Below, piece after piece: positions 54,550 to 62,931 of a stretch of DNA of 64,000 nt. Position 1 is the stretch's first letter. The number at the start of each line of letters is the position of its first letter. The position numbers were made by a program, and so were the translations under genes. Source of the DNA: Planctobacterium marinum (GTDB lineage Bacteria > Pseudomonadota > Gammaproteobacteria > Enterobacterales > Alteromonadaceae); assembly GCF_036322805.1 (NCBI RefSeq), contig NZ_AP027272.1, positions 2,232,001 through 2,296,000 on the forward strand, given 5' to 3'. Under the pieces are notes generated by a model. The model did no database searches. It was not told where the DNA came from and worked only from the letters and a program-made list of their open reading frames with translations.

Positions 54550-55062
54550 ATGGATGTAGCATCGTTAGTTAAATCATTAAGTGCTTTAGTCGCTGTTCTC
54601 GGTGGCCTATGGGCAGTCTACAAATTTTACAAGCGTGATGAGCATTTTCCACGGGTACAGTTTGATGTGGACATCAATTTTATTGGTGAGAAAAGTGAGC
54701 AACATATAATCGAAGTGGTTGCTTATTTAGAGAATAAAGGTGTTGTACCAATTAAGTTGACTGAATTGGAGTTTAGTCTTAGAGGTCTAAAGCATGATGA
54801 CAAATTAATAGAGGGTGATAAAAGCATAAATAGGCAACTGAAATTACCACACAAAGTTAAAGATGCCCGATGGCTGAGTGATACTTGGAACCACACTTTT
54901 GTTTATCCCGGAGTTAGGACTAGGTACACTCATGTGACAAGTATTGGTGGTGAGTATGGTTTTCTTCTTGTCAGAGGCCTTTTTATATACGAGTCGGATG
55001 AGGACTTCCATACTTCAGCAAAATTGGTGGAAGTGCCAAAGAAGTTAAAGCGGTCAGATTAA
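54550..55062 (+). CDS. cassette gene 3: membrane-tethered unknown
   Basis: A 170-residue protein with one N-terminal helix (about 8-25, KSLSALVAVLGGLWAVYKFY) and a beta-rich soluble part. No family recognised. Its neighbourhood, immediately after two attC-marked cassettes and on the same strand, suggests it is cargo of a third cassette whose attC is lost or beyond recognition. No strong ribosome binding site was seen before its ATG. Confidence 0.6.
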   Translation: MDVASLVKSLSALVAVLGGLWAVYKFYKRDEHFPRVQFDVDINFIGEKSEQHIIEVVAYLENKGVVPIKLTELEFSLRGLKHDDKLIEGDKSINRQLKLPHKVKDARWLSDTWNHTFVYPGVRTRYTHVTSIGGEYGFLLVRGLFIYESDEDFHTSAKLVEVPKKLKRSD

Positions 55063-55126
55063 TTCAGAGTAGAGCGATTTTATTGGCAATCGGGGGTCTT
55101 AAGGTTAATCACCTTCGCATTTAGTG

Positions 55127-55152
55127 AAAAAGGACAAGCCCGGCTTGTCCTT
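55127..55152 (-). terminator. intrinsic terminator of the G8 protein gene
   Basis: AAGGACAAGCC-C-GGCTTGTCCTT, an 11-bp stem at 55130-55152, with a T-run on the minus strand, 26 bases after the G8 gene stop. It may also stop reading from the cassette side. Confidence 0.8.
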
Positions 55153-55177
55153 ATTAGTAAGTACCTTAAATCAGGTA

Positions 55178-58000
55178 TCAGTTACCGATATTAATATGCT
55201 CAGGTAGCTGGTCATTGTCACCGTCCACTACTTCGAAGGTGGAGTAGGTGATGTTTTGTATATTCACTTGAGCCGCGCTTTCTGGTGGTTGAATGAGCAT
55301 ATCGGTGCCATTGTCATTCAGCATCATGCCATCCACTGTCCAGTTGCCGTTGACGGGGGTAACAAATCCCATAGCGTAACCTTCAATACTAATGTTACTC
55401 ACGTTGGCCGGACCATGGGTGGCATCATTGCCAATGTCAAAACCCACGCCTGATTTTGCCGTACCATCGTTAAAGCTGAATTGGCTGATGTCTTTGCCAA
55501 AACCCACAATGCGCGCACCGTTGACACTTAAACGCTCATTGTAGTTGAGTAGCAGACCATCGCGTGAACCCCACACTGTCAGGTTTTCGATAACAGGTGA
55601 CAAGGTGTCGATATAGGCCTGAGTGGGGGAGCGATGGAAATCGCTTTGTTGATCTCTACCCAGATAGTTTTCAGCGTGGATGTAGCGAATTCTGAATCCC
55701 ACTGTTGCACCGTAAGATTCATTACCGCTGCTTTGGGCAAGTGGTGCCCACCATACCGGTACTGCGCTGCGATTAGTAATAAGTTCGCCCTTGGGTAGAT
55801 TTGAGGTTGGAATGGTTACCCGCGTTGCGCTGCTGGTTCCTGCCTCCATGATACCATCTGTCCAGTAGATGATACCGTGTGCTGAAGCGCCCGCGGCAAC
55901 GTTGTCTATCATGGCTACTTGATTGCCTGTGAGCCAGAAACCGTCTCCATCGTTACCATAGTCCATAAAATTGGCTCCCGGGTCCGGATCAATTGCCCCC
56001 TGGTCATCCAGGTTAAAGCTAGTGTTAACGGTTCTGATGGCAATGTTGCCTTGCATGGTACCAATCTCATTGCCCGCTTCGGTATAGAAGCCCGCGCCTT
56101 GAAGACCGTAGGATACATTATCGATAAAATTCACATGAGATGAATGGTTTACGAATCCCCAGCCTGGGCCAATGAATACCACTGAACCTTTAACCAATGC
56201 AGGTGTTGATGTTGGGTCTGTGCCTGCCTGATGGAAGTGAACGCCATAACGACCACGCACGTTACTGCCGCCTAAAGCAACAACATCTGCTGTAGCAGGG
56301 GCGTCATCACCATCGCCGCCGTCGTGGAAATCAAAGCGAAAATCATCTAATGGTTGGGTTTTATCGGTGCGGCCAAGCTCAGTAAATTTAGCGTTTTGAA
56401 CATCCACATCATGGCTCATAAACATCACGTGACCGCGGTGTTGTAAGTCTGTGTTTTCTGAGATGAATTCCACATTTCTGCTGATGTTAGCCACATACAC
56501 ATTTAAGTCTGCTTTAGGGGCTGTGTGATCCAGACTCAAAGCCTCGTCTAAGGTGATCTGTGTGCCATTAATGGCGCTAATGCCACGAATTTCATCACTT
56601 GTGGGGTCGTTGATAATGGTCCCTGTGATCACCAGTTTGTCGTCAAAGTCCCAGCCGGTTGGGGCGGTGGTCAGGTTGATGACACTGTCTCCCTGTTTGG
56701 CTTGCGGAGAGATGATTGCCCGGTGAGTTTTGGTTGTGCCATGGATGGTTGTTCTACCCATGAGGATAGCACCGCGACTTAACAGTTTCTCATCTGCCAC
56801 TGCACCATCGTCGATGAATATTACTTTGGCGGATACATCCGGCTGCACCGGGTTTTCAGCATTACCGATTTGTAAGTGCCCAGAACAGGCGCTGAATAAG
56901 GTGTCCACTTGCAGTTCGGTATTACTATCCGTTGCAAAGTTGAGGGTGCCATCTATTCGAACGGTTTCCAGACGATCCGGTATCAAACCCGCTATGGTTA
57001 CTTCGATACCTTCCGGGATCTGGACTAGTGCGCCATTACCCGGTGCATTGCCACCCCAGGTGGTTGCGTCAGACCATCTTCCTGATTGGGTTGCAGTGTG
57101 CGTCATCTGATTTACTGCCACAAAATCAGGTTCCATCATGCAATGATTCTGGTGTTCTGTTCCTGAGTGATCGCCGTGATCTGTATTATCGCCTGTTTCA
57201 CTACCTGTATCGTCTCCATCGTCAGAGCCTTCATCGTCGTCAGATTCTTCATCTTCCTCAGTGTCTTCATCTTCCTCAGTGTCTTCATCTTCCTCAGTGT
57301 CTTCATCTTCGTCAGAGTCTTCATCCTCGTCAGAACCTTCATCCTCGTCAGAACCTTCATCCTCGTCAGAACCTTCATCCTCGTCAGAACCTTCATCCTC
57401 GTCAGAACCTTCATCCTCGCCAGATTCTTCATCGTCGTCAGACTCTTCCTCTTCCTCTGAGTCTTCATCTTCCTCTGAGTCTTCATCTTCCTCTGAGTCT
57501 CCATCCTCGTCAGAGTCTTCATCTTCATCAGAGTCTTCATCTTCATCAGAGTCTTCATCTTCATCAGAGTCTTCATCTTCATCAGAGTCTTCATCTTCGC
57601 CAGATTCTTCCTCGATGATTTCCTGACAAAGTTCCTGGTCGGCCTGACATAATTGAACCAGCAGATCACAAAGGTTTTCATCCTCACAAATTTCTAATAC
57701 TTGTTCGCAAAGTGCATCGTTGCTGTCGCATTCAAAATCATTATTGTTAACTCTGTTAAGTACATTGTGTACATCTGCGGCAGCTGTGCCGTTGGAAGCT
57801 TGCTTTTGCATCACTACCGATTGAACATCACTTGCTAATGACTGCGAGGAAAATACGGTTAACGAAGAATACAAACCGGCAAGCATTGCCGTTCTTAATG
57901 TGGATTTTCTGAAATTCGGTTTGGTTAACATCGAAACATCTAAATAAGCTTTTTGAAACTTTACCGGTGTAATATTTGTTGTTTTGTTGATGGCTTTCAC
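55178..58000 (-). CDS. secreted G8-domain beta-helix protein with acidic repeat
   Basis: A 940-residue exported protein. A long signal region (about 1-57) has its hydrophobic part at AMLAGLYSSLTVFSSQSLAS. A cysteine-rich segment follows (CDSNDALCEQVLEICEDENL). Residues 130-267 are an almost pure D/E/S hexapeptide repeat. From about 308, SGRWSDATTWGGNAPGNGAL opens a G8 domain, then a right-handed beta-helix of the CEMIP/TMEM2 kind runs to the end, with motifs like GVHFHQAGTD and GAGFYTEAGNEIG. It starts at GTG (58000) with the near-perfect AGGAGGTGAG upstream. Probably acts on or binds a polysaccharide; the acidic region may bind Ca2+ or keep the protein soluble in salt water. Confidence 0.8.
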   Translation of the reverse strand: MKAINKTTNITPVKFQKAYLDVSMLTKPNFRKSTLRTAMLAGLYSSLTVFSSQSLASDVQSVVMQKQASNGTAAADVHNVLNRVNNNDFECDSNDALCEQVLEICEDENLCDLLVQLCQADQELCQEIIEEESGEDEDSDEDEDSDEDEDSDEDEDSDEDEDSDEDGDSEEDEDSEEDEDSEEEEESDDDEESGEDEGSDEDEGSDEDEGSDEDEGSDEDEGSDEDEDSDEDEDTEEDEDTEEDEDTEEDEESDDDEGSDDGDDTGSETGDNTDHGDHSGTEHQNHCMMEPDFVAVNQMTHTATQSGRWSDATTWGGNAPGNGALVQIPEGIEVTIAGLIPDRLETVRIDGTLNFATDSNTELQVDTLFSACSGHLQIGNAENPVQPDVSAKVIFIDDGAVADEKLLSRGAILMGRTTIHGTTKTHRAIISPQAKQGDSVINLTTAPTGWDFDDKLVITGTIINDPTSDEIRGISAINGTQITLDEALSLDHTAPKADLNVYVANISRNVEFISENTDLQHRGHVMFMSHDVDVQNAKFTELGRTDKTQPLDDFRFDFHDGGDGDDAPATADVVALGGSNVRGRYGVHFHQAGTDPTSTPALVKGSVVFIGPGWGFVNHSSHVNFIDNVSYGLQGAGFYTEAGNEIGTMQGNIAIRTVNTSFNLDDQGAIDPDPGANFMDYGNDGDGFWLTGNQVAMIDNVAAGASAHGIIYWTDGIMEAGTSSATRVTIPTSNLPKGELITNRSAVPVWWAPLAQSSGNESYGATVGFRIRYIHAENYLGRDQQSDFHRSPTQAYIDTLSPVIENLTVWGSRDGLLLNYNERLSVNGARIVGFGKDISQFSFNDGTAKSGVGFDIGNDATHGPANVSNISIEGYAMGFVTPVNGNWTVDGMMLNDNGTDMLIQPPESAAQVNIQNITYSTFEVVDGDNDQLPEHINIGN
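57200..57613. repeat. 18-bp coding tandem repeat (acidic hexapeptides)
   Basis: Multiple 18-base units read on the minus strand as the hexapeptides DEDEDS, DEDEGS and EEDEDT, grouped into homogeneous blocks (five or so of each type). Block structure points to recent unit-by-unit expansion. It is inside the G8 protein gene. Not a CRISPR: no unique spacers. Confidence 0.9.
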
Positions 58001-58362
58001 TTCTCACCTCCTGAGGCTCAAATTCATCGTGGTTTGTGCACTTGCTTAAATGCGCGGGTTTACTCTCAATAAACGCGGCTAAATCAAATGAGTTAGTTGT
58101 TTTTTTGCCACGTTTTCCTGCAATGACGGATTGCGCCTGATTTTGAGGAGTCGCTTTTTTAAGGAGTTGTGAAGCAGTTCTCATTTTCCTATCAGTATGA
58201 GGTTTTTCATGCCCAAATCGAGAAAGGATGAGAAGAGACGAATTAAAAGCCATTCTCGTAATACGTGGATGTGTTTCAGGTAAGAAATTTAGTAACCCGG
58301 ATTTAGTCGCGGTATGATGCTGTATAGGTTAAACAATAAGTAGTACAGGAATCCGGTCGTCA
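58001..58362. other. intergenic stretch upstream of the G8 protein gene
   Basis: About 360 bases between the G8 gene start and the DUF2164 gene. The G8 ribosome binding site AGGAGGTGAG is at its left edge. A minus-strand frame crossing 57828-58253 overlaps the G8 start in another frame and shows no domain, so it is not called. Promoters for both divergent genes should lie here. Confidence 0.4.
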
Positions 58363-58608
58363 ATGTCAGATATACAATTCAATAAAGAGCAAAAAGAAGT
58401 TTTGGTGTCTAAATTGCAATCCTGGTTTGAGCGAGAGCTGGATCAGGAGTTAGGTCAGTTTGATGGGGAGTTTTTACTGGATTTTATCTCAAACGAGATG
58501 GGCGCTTATTATTACAATCGAGGCCTGCAGGACGCCAGAGTGGTATTAGAAGAGCGATTGCAATCGATAGACGAAGATCTCTATGCCATCGAAAAGGAAG
58601 TGCGCTAA
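58363..58608 (+). CDS. DUF2164 family protein
   Basis: An 81-residue small acidic helical protein of the DUF2164 family, marked by the FDGEFLLDFISNEMGAYYYN stretch and RGLQDARVVLEERL. Members are common in gammaproteobacteria and their function is unknown. Stand-alone gene. Confidence 0.75.
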   Translation: MSDIQFNKEQKEVLVSKLQSWFERELDQELGQFDGEFLLDFISNEMGAYYYNRGLQDARVVLEERLQSIDEDLYAIEKEVR

Positions 58609-58745
58609 CTTTAGCTTGAGATGTTGTAGCAATTCGGAGTGCTGATCACTGCCCGGTTCATTTTGCTTACATTTATCTCATTGCCTAATCGCTTGGTTGG
58701 ATTAGAGTAATACGGCTACTCATTTCAAGCTCAGGATTCAACATT

Positions 58746-59081
58746 ATGACACAAGACTCAATTGAACAAGCTTCTCGTGAGTTAATGGATCGCGTTTGGC
58801 TTGCCCATTCTAAAAGAGAATATAACCTCTTACTTGAGGCCTTTGCGGACAGCAAAGACGCCCATATTCCCGGCGAAGCGCAATTTTATGATGCGGTAGA
58901 CAGAGCGATTACGCCACTGGGTAAATCCAGCGAATTGATTTATCTGGGGCAGGTGAACAAAGCCAAGGCAGGCGAGACAATGGTGCTGTGGAAGGTAAGC
59001 TTTGAGGCCACTGATGAGGAGTTGCTGTGGCATATTTATCTAGACGCGGGAAATAATTTAAAAGCTATCTGGTTTGGATGA
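58746..59081 (+). CDS. conserved hypothetical protein
   Basis: A 111-residue soluble protein with no named family. It has a helical first third (SIEQASRELMDRVWLAHSKR) and a beta-rich second half (TMVLWKVSFEATDEELLWHI and YLDAGNNLKAIWFG), as in small NTF2-like or DUF3887-like folds. Function unknown. It is 47 bases before the LysE gene on the same strand. Confidence 0.65.
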   Translation: MTQDSIEQASRELMDRVWLAHSKREYNLLLEAFADSKDAHIPGEAQFYDAVDRAITPLGKSSELIYLGQVNKAKAGETMVLWKVSFEATDEELLWHIYLDAGNNLKAIWFG

Positions 59082-59128
59082 GGTGTATTTTCGCTTGAAC
59101 TGCTTATTTATTATTACAGGAATTTGTA

Positions 59129-59749
59129 ATGGAGTTTGAAAGTTGGTTGGCCTTTTGCGCCATAGCTTTACTGGCCACGGCTACCCCAGGACCCGCAGCT
59201 TTGCTGGTGTCAGTTCACACTGTATCTTATGGTTTCAGAAAATCCCTCTTCACTATCTTAGGAAATGTTACCGGGTTATTTGTCATGTCCGGTTTTTCGG
59301 TATTGGGTTTAAGCACGCTGGTTTTACATTCAGCCTGGGCCTTTACTTTGGTTAAGGTCATCGGAGCCCTTTATCTGGCCTATATGGGCGTCATGCTTTG
59401 GAAAAATGGCGTGGTGAACATAAAGCCGGAGAAAGCTCACTCGCGGCAATCGAGAAAAAGTTTATATCTGCAAGGTGTGTTGGTTGCACTAACGAACCCC
59501 AAAGCCATAGTATTTACCACGGCCTTATTTCCACAATTTATTGATATTTCACAAGCTCTGATACCGCAGTTTTCTTTGTTAGTGGCCAGTTTTATGATGT
59601 TGTCGCTTATCTGTCTATCTAGTTATGCCTTATTGGCACAAAAAGCTAAGACCCTCACGATAAGACAGGTATCCAATCAATTGATGGGTAAAATACTGGG
59701 TTCAACTTTTGTTGGGGCTGGCTGTTATCTGGCGAGTACGTCGCGATGA
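59129..59749 (+). CDS. LysE-family translocator
   Basis: An amino-acid or metabolite exporter of the LysE/RhtB family, 206 residues with about six helices. The N-terminal signature ATPGPAALLVSVHTVSYGFR (about 17-36) is diagnostic. VALTNPKAIVFTTALFPQFI is the second hallmark. AGGAATTTGTA precedes the ATG. Substrate not determined. Confidence 0.88.
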   Translation: MEFESWLAFCAIALLATATPGPAALLVSVHTVSYGFRKSLFTILGNVTGLFVMSGFSVLGLSTLVLHSAWAFTLVKVIGALYLAYMGVMLWKNGVVNIKPEKAHSRQSRKSLYLQGVLVALTNPKAIVFTTALFPQFIDISQALIPQFSLLVASFMMLSLICLSSYALLAQKAKTLTIRQVSNQLMGKILGSTFVGAGCYLASTSR

Positions 59750-60140
59750 TGTTTTATTTTCACTCAAAACTACTTACTTCAATAAGTGATTATCATTAGT
59801 GAGAGGCTTTGCTCATAAAGCACAATAATTTCAACGCTTGATGTTGTTTTTGCCGGGGCGCCGGCAGCGCCTCAAGGAATGCTGCCTGCGGCACTCCTTA
59901 AGAATCCTCCGCAGCCCTTGACACGCAAAGCGTAACCTTCGTATTCAGCACAACAATGACCATCAATGACAGCACTTCCCTGTGCTGGCATTGATTGAGG
60001 TATCTTCCCTGATACCTCTCATCGTTGTGTCTTCTGAATACTTCGCTTACTGCGTGTAAAGGGAACCCCGAATAGTACTTCGAACTAAACTTAGTACAGA
60101 TTTTCAGGAACTCCCTTTTAGGGAGTAGGAGTTGGCTAAT
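59750..60140. other. long structured intergenic region
   Basis: 391 bases without a coding frame between the LysE gene and the NDH-2-like gene end. It holds GGCGC-CGGCA-GCGCC (59857-59871), AAGGAATGCTGCC against GGCACTCCTT (59875-59898), the Y-shaped element at 59915-60063, and CTCCC-TTTTA-GGGAG just before the NDH-2-like gene end (about 60112-60126). The last may be its terminator. Confidence 0.6.
59915..60063. repeat. Y-shaped structured element with twin TTCCCT loops
   Basis: A 149-base segment that folds as a basal stem with a three-way junction and two hairpins. CCCTTGACACGC (59915) pairs with GCGTGTAAAGGG (60052), 11 of 12. AAGCG (59928) pairs with CGCTT (60044). GTATTCAG (59941) pairs with CTGAATAC (60034). 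CACAACAATGA (59949) pairs with TCATCGTTGTG (60019), 10 of 11. The hairpins are AGCAC-TTCCCT-GTGCT with an extended lower stem, and AGGTATC-TTCCCT-GATACCT. Function unknown: a structured RNA, an ERIC-like or MITE-like repeat, or both. Confidence 0.7.
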
Positions 60141-61430
60141 TTACTCCAGTAGCGTCGCGAAGGCACTTTGGGCAAGACTTTGAACATCGCTGTGTTTGCC
60201 GGCCTGCAACACCTTACTGTTGTGTAAAACCTTGCCAGGCAAATAAGGATTCCCATCAGATTGCAGCGCACTTTGAGCGGATTGTTTAAATTGATTTAGC
60301 AATACGGTGCCTCGCTGCAATAATGGCATCGAGGACATCACTTTTTGGCTACCTAATTGATATAGGGCTTCTTTCATGGAGACCAGTGCCGGACTGGCCA
60401 AAACTAACTCACCAGAAACCAGGTAGGTATTCATATCGCCAAATGAAAGCAGCACCGGTTTTACTTTAGGGCTGAAAGAGGTTAACGGTTTACCACTGAG
60501 TAAACGCAGTGCATTAACTCCCGCTATTTTGCCCATCTCCTGTGCATAATAAGATTGCTTGGGCAAGGGTAATCCGTTCATGGAAAAACTGGCACTGTCT
60601 CCAGCGCACAAAACAAGCTTAGATTCAGTACTTTGTAGAGATTCATTAACCTGATTGTAATTTGCAATAGTAGGAGATTGCTCTGAATTCATCGATGCCA
60701 GCAATGCACCACTGGTATAGATGGTGATATCGGATGGTAGTTTTGTATCATCACTAAGATAAACGGCGTCATTGTCCTGTTTACTCAGGCGGCGATTAAA
60801 ATAAAGGCTGGCGCTGCTTTTGTCACATAGCCGGACAATATCCTGTGATACCACTTCGGGTAAGGTTTTCACCAGTCTGTCACCTGCTTCTACCAATGCC
60901 AGCTTAACCTTATTCGATTGCTGATATTGTCTGAGTAATTCACCTAATACTTCAACGCCGGTAAAACCGCCACCAATGATGATGATGTTAATTTGCTCTT
61001 TGATACGCGTTAACAGATCTATTTTAGCGCTGATTTTCAAAGCGTCTGAGGCGCTGCGAAATGTGTACGTACTGGGATGATTATTGGCACTCGTTGGCAT
61101 GCCTGTGGCTTTTATTAGGGCGTCAAACGCCAGTGTGGCACCTGAGGATAAGGTTACTGTCTGCTTCTGGTGATCAATGTGCGTCCCCCTGTCCTGAATA
61201 AAGCGTCCACCAAGACTGTGCACCAGCGTTTTTCGGCATATTTGCACATTACCTGGCGTTTTTACGCCAGACAAAATTTCGTGAATGTTGGGTGTCCAGC
61301 TAAAGTTGTCATTGCTGTCTATGAGAGTAACATCCACCTTGGGGGGCAGTTGTTTGGTTATGGCTTGCAAGGCGCTAATGCCGGCGAAGTTTCCACCTAT
61401 AATGACAATGTGTTTTCTATCTTGAGCCAT
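60141..61430 (-). CDS. NDH-2-like FAD/NAD(P)-dependent oxidoreductase
   Basis: A 429-residue flavoprotein of the type II NADH dehydrogenase/FAD oxidoreductase class. The FAD motif is IVIIGGNFAGISALQAI (about 9-25). The NAD(P) motif is IIIIGGGFTGVEVLGELL, followed by the late LCAGDSASFSMNG. The second half lacks a clear membrane anchor. It is divergent from the BLUF gene with 213 bases between. Could oxidise NAD(P)H to quinone or act as an AIF/FSP1-like oxidoreductase; substrate not determined. Confidence 0.83.
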   Translation of the reverse strand: MAQDRKHIVIIGGNFAGISALQAITKQLPPKVDVTLIDSNDNFSWTPNIHEILSGVKTPGNVQICRKTLVHSLGGRFIQDRGTHIDHQKQTVTLSSGATLAFDALIKATGMPTSANNHPSTYTFRSASDALKISAKIDLLTRIKEQINIIIIGGGFTGVEVLGELLRQYQQSNKVKLALVEAGDRLVKTLPEVVSQDIVRLCDKSSASLYFNRRLSKQDNDAVYLSDDTKLPSDITIYTSGALLASMNSEQSPTIANYNQVNESLQSTESKLVLCAGDSASFSMNGLPLPKQSYYAQEMGKIAGVNALRLLSGKPLTSFSPKVKPVLLSFGDMNTYLVSGELVLASPALVSMKEALYQLGSQKVMSSMPLLQRGTVLLNQFKQSAQSALQSDGNPYLPGKVLHNSKVLQAGKHSDVQSLAQSAFATLLE

Positions 61431-61643
61431 AGTTGTTCTGCAATTATTAGTAAATACCGAAGCATCGCCTTACATCGGGTACTGCTTGGCAAGATTACAA
61501 ATTTGTAATCTTGCGTATTGTCGTGAAGATTCGTGCTACTTTACCCTTGTTGTAGGCGTTTGTAACCGAGATTTGCAAGGCAGAGCGCGACAACAATACT
61601 AATAAGGCATTGTGGCAATCAATACTGATTGGGGAGGCGCACT

Positions 61644-62030
61644 ATGATGAGATTAATTTACACCAGTAAAATCGCCAGTTCGATTAGCGCTGGCGATATG
61701 GAAAATATCATTGTGAACTCCCAAGCCTATAACCAACGAGCTGCTATCACGGGGTTATTAATATGCAATTTCGACTGCTTTTTTCAGGTTCTAGAGGGAC
61801 CTGACCTTTTGGTACAAATGCTGTTCGACAAAATTAAAACAGACCCCCGCCATGAACGCGTTAAAGTCATTTCAACTCGACAGGCTGATCATCGAATGTT
61901 TCCCGGCTGGTCAATGAGGTATTTAATGCTACCTTCAGAAAAACCGCCTGTTATTAATGATGATTGGACTCAGCTAACAAAAAAAGAATGCCAGGTGTTG
62001 CTCGACATGCTGGCGCCTGCATCTGTGTAA
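61644..62030 (+). CDS. BLUF-domain blue-light photoreceptor
   Basis: A stand-alone BLUF protein of 128 residues that senses blue light with FAD. From the ATG at 61644 the key residues are Y6 (RLIYTSK), N30 (QAYNQRAAITGLL) and Q48 (CFFQVLEG), the trio needed for the light-driven hydrogen-bond switch. GGAGG is placed seven bases before this ATG. The output is through protein contacts, since no effector domain follows. folE lies 174 bases downstream. Confidence 0.87.
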   Translation: MMRLIYTSKIASSISAGDMENIIVNSQAYNQRAAITGLLICNFDCFFQVLEGPDLLVQMLFDKIKTDPRHERVKVISTRQADHRMFPGWSMRYLMLPSEKPPVINDDWTQLTKKECQVLLDMLAPASV

Positions 62031-62204
62031 TATTTTCCTGCCAAAGTGGCTTATTGTTTGATTGCTTTGCGATTAAGTTTGCGGCGCAATGCAGTAATCC
62101 CCTGATATTGCAGGATGAATGCCCTCAAAAAGTACTAGCGAAAACTAATCTAAAATGACTTTTCCTTACGTATAACCCTCAAAACTCAATAAAAGGAACG
62201 GTTA

Positions 62205-62855
62205 ATGATTTCAAACGAAGCGGTGTTGGTGCGCAGTGCCCTTGAAGCTCATGGACTGGAAACGCCAATGCTGGAGCACGGCTACAGCTGTGACGAAAAA
62301 AAGCAGCGTATAGAATCCAATATGCGAGATATCATGGAGGTACTAGGGCTTGATTTAACTGATGATAGCCTTTGCGATACCCCGAAGCGCATCGCCAAAA
62401 TGTATGTTGAAGAAATTTTTTCCGGCCTGGACTATAGCCATTTTCCCAAAATTTCTATTATCGAAAACAAAATGAAGATGGAGCAACCAGTCCAGGTATC
62501 CAATATCAACCTCACCAGTACTTGTGAACATCATTTTGTGACTATCGACGGTTCGGCCTCTGTGGCTTATATCCCTAAAAATAAAGTGGTGGGATTATCC
62601 AAGATAAATCGCCTGGTGGGGTTCTTTGCACAGCGCCCGCAAGTTCAGGAGCGCCTGACTAATCAGATAAAGGTGGCTTTGCAGGCTCTGGCGGGAACCG
62701 ATGATGTGGCCGTGCTAATTGATGCAACACATTACTGTGTAAAAGCGCGTGGAATAAGAGACAATAATTCCTATACCCGCACCACGGCTCTGGGGGGAGA
62801 ATTTCTGAAAAACGCTGCCATGAGAGCGGAGTTTATGGCCGGTACACAAAGATAG
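62205..62855 (+). CDS. folE: GTP cyclohydrolase I
   Basis: FolE opens the purine ring of GTP to give 7,8-dihydroneopterin triphosphate, the first step to folate and tetrahydropterins. It has 216 residues. The zinc site is in [12 protein letters not shown] and YCVKARG, with the catalytic histidine in the former. [20 protein letters not shown] and [11 protein letters not shown] are family signatures. AAAGGAACG precedes the ATG. Confidence 0.95.
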   Translation: MISNEAVLVRSALEAHGLETPMLEHGYSCDEKKQRIESNMRDIMEVLGLDLTDDSLCDTPKRIAKMYVEEIFSGLDYSHFPKISIIENKMKMEQPVQVSNINLTSTCEHHFVTIDGSASVAYIPKNKVVGLSKINRLVGFFAQRPQVQERLTNQIKVALQALAGTDDVAVLIDATHYCVKARGIRDNNSYTRTTALGGEFLKNAAMRAEFMAGTQR

Positions 62856-62875
62856 TATTGCAAAGAGAAACTGAA

Positions 62876-62911
62876 ACAAAAAAGGCGCTTTATCGATTGA
62901 TGAAGCGCCTT
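62876..62911 (-). terminator. intrinsic terminator of the TonB receptor gene
   Basis: AAGGCGCTT (62882-62890) and AAGCGCCTT (62903-62911) form a 9-bp stem. The minus strand then runs through a T-tract (A's at 62876-62881 on the plus strand), 20 bases past the receptor stop. It may also help folE. Confidence 0.75.
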
Positions 62912-62931
62912 GCTCTTAGTTGCTCTACTAT

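Larger units (their letters stand above)
52786..55062 (+). mobile_element. integron gene-cassette group without integrase
   Basis: Three consecutive units on one strand, each beginning with GTTAT and each carrying one unknown gene. The first two end in an attC-like site with matching arms (53262-53386 and 54252-54319). No integrase gene (intI) lies in the window on either side, so this is a cluster of attC sites lacking an integrase (CALIN), or a fragment separated from a distant platform. The third unit lacks a visible attC. Gene content (membrane protein, DUF4062, helical unknown) fits cassettes. Confidence 0.7.

Noticed and set aside
57236-57604. Regular 18-base repeats that look like a CRISPR array
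   Set aside because: The repeats run unbroken in frame as acidic hexapeptides inside the G8 protein, with no unique spacers between them.
57167-57687. Several long frames across the acidic repeat on both strands, serine-rich or methionine/lysine-rich
   Set aside because: They are shadows of a low-complexity repeat; only the minus-strand frame gives a signal peptide and G8 domain and has a strong ribosome binding site.
57828-58253. 141-codon minus-strand frame overlapping the G8 gene start
   Set aside because: It overlaps the well-supported GTG start in another frame and shows no domain or good ribosome binding site.
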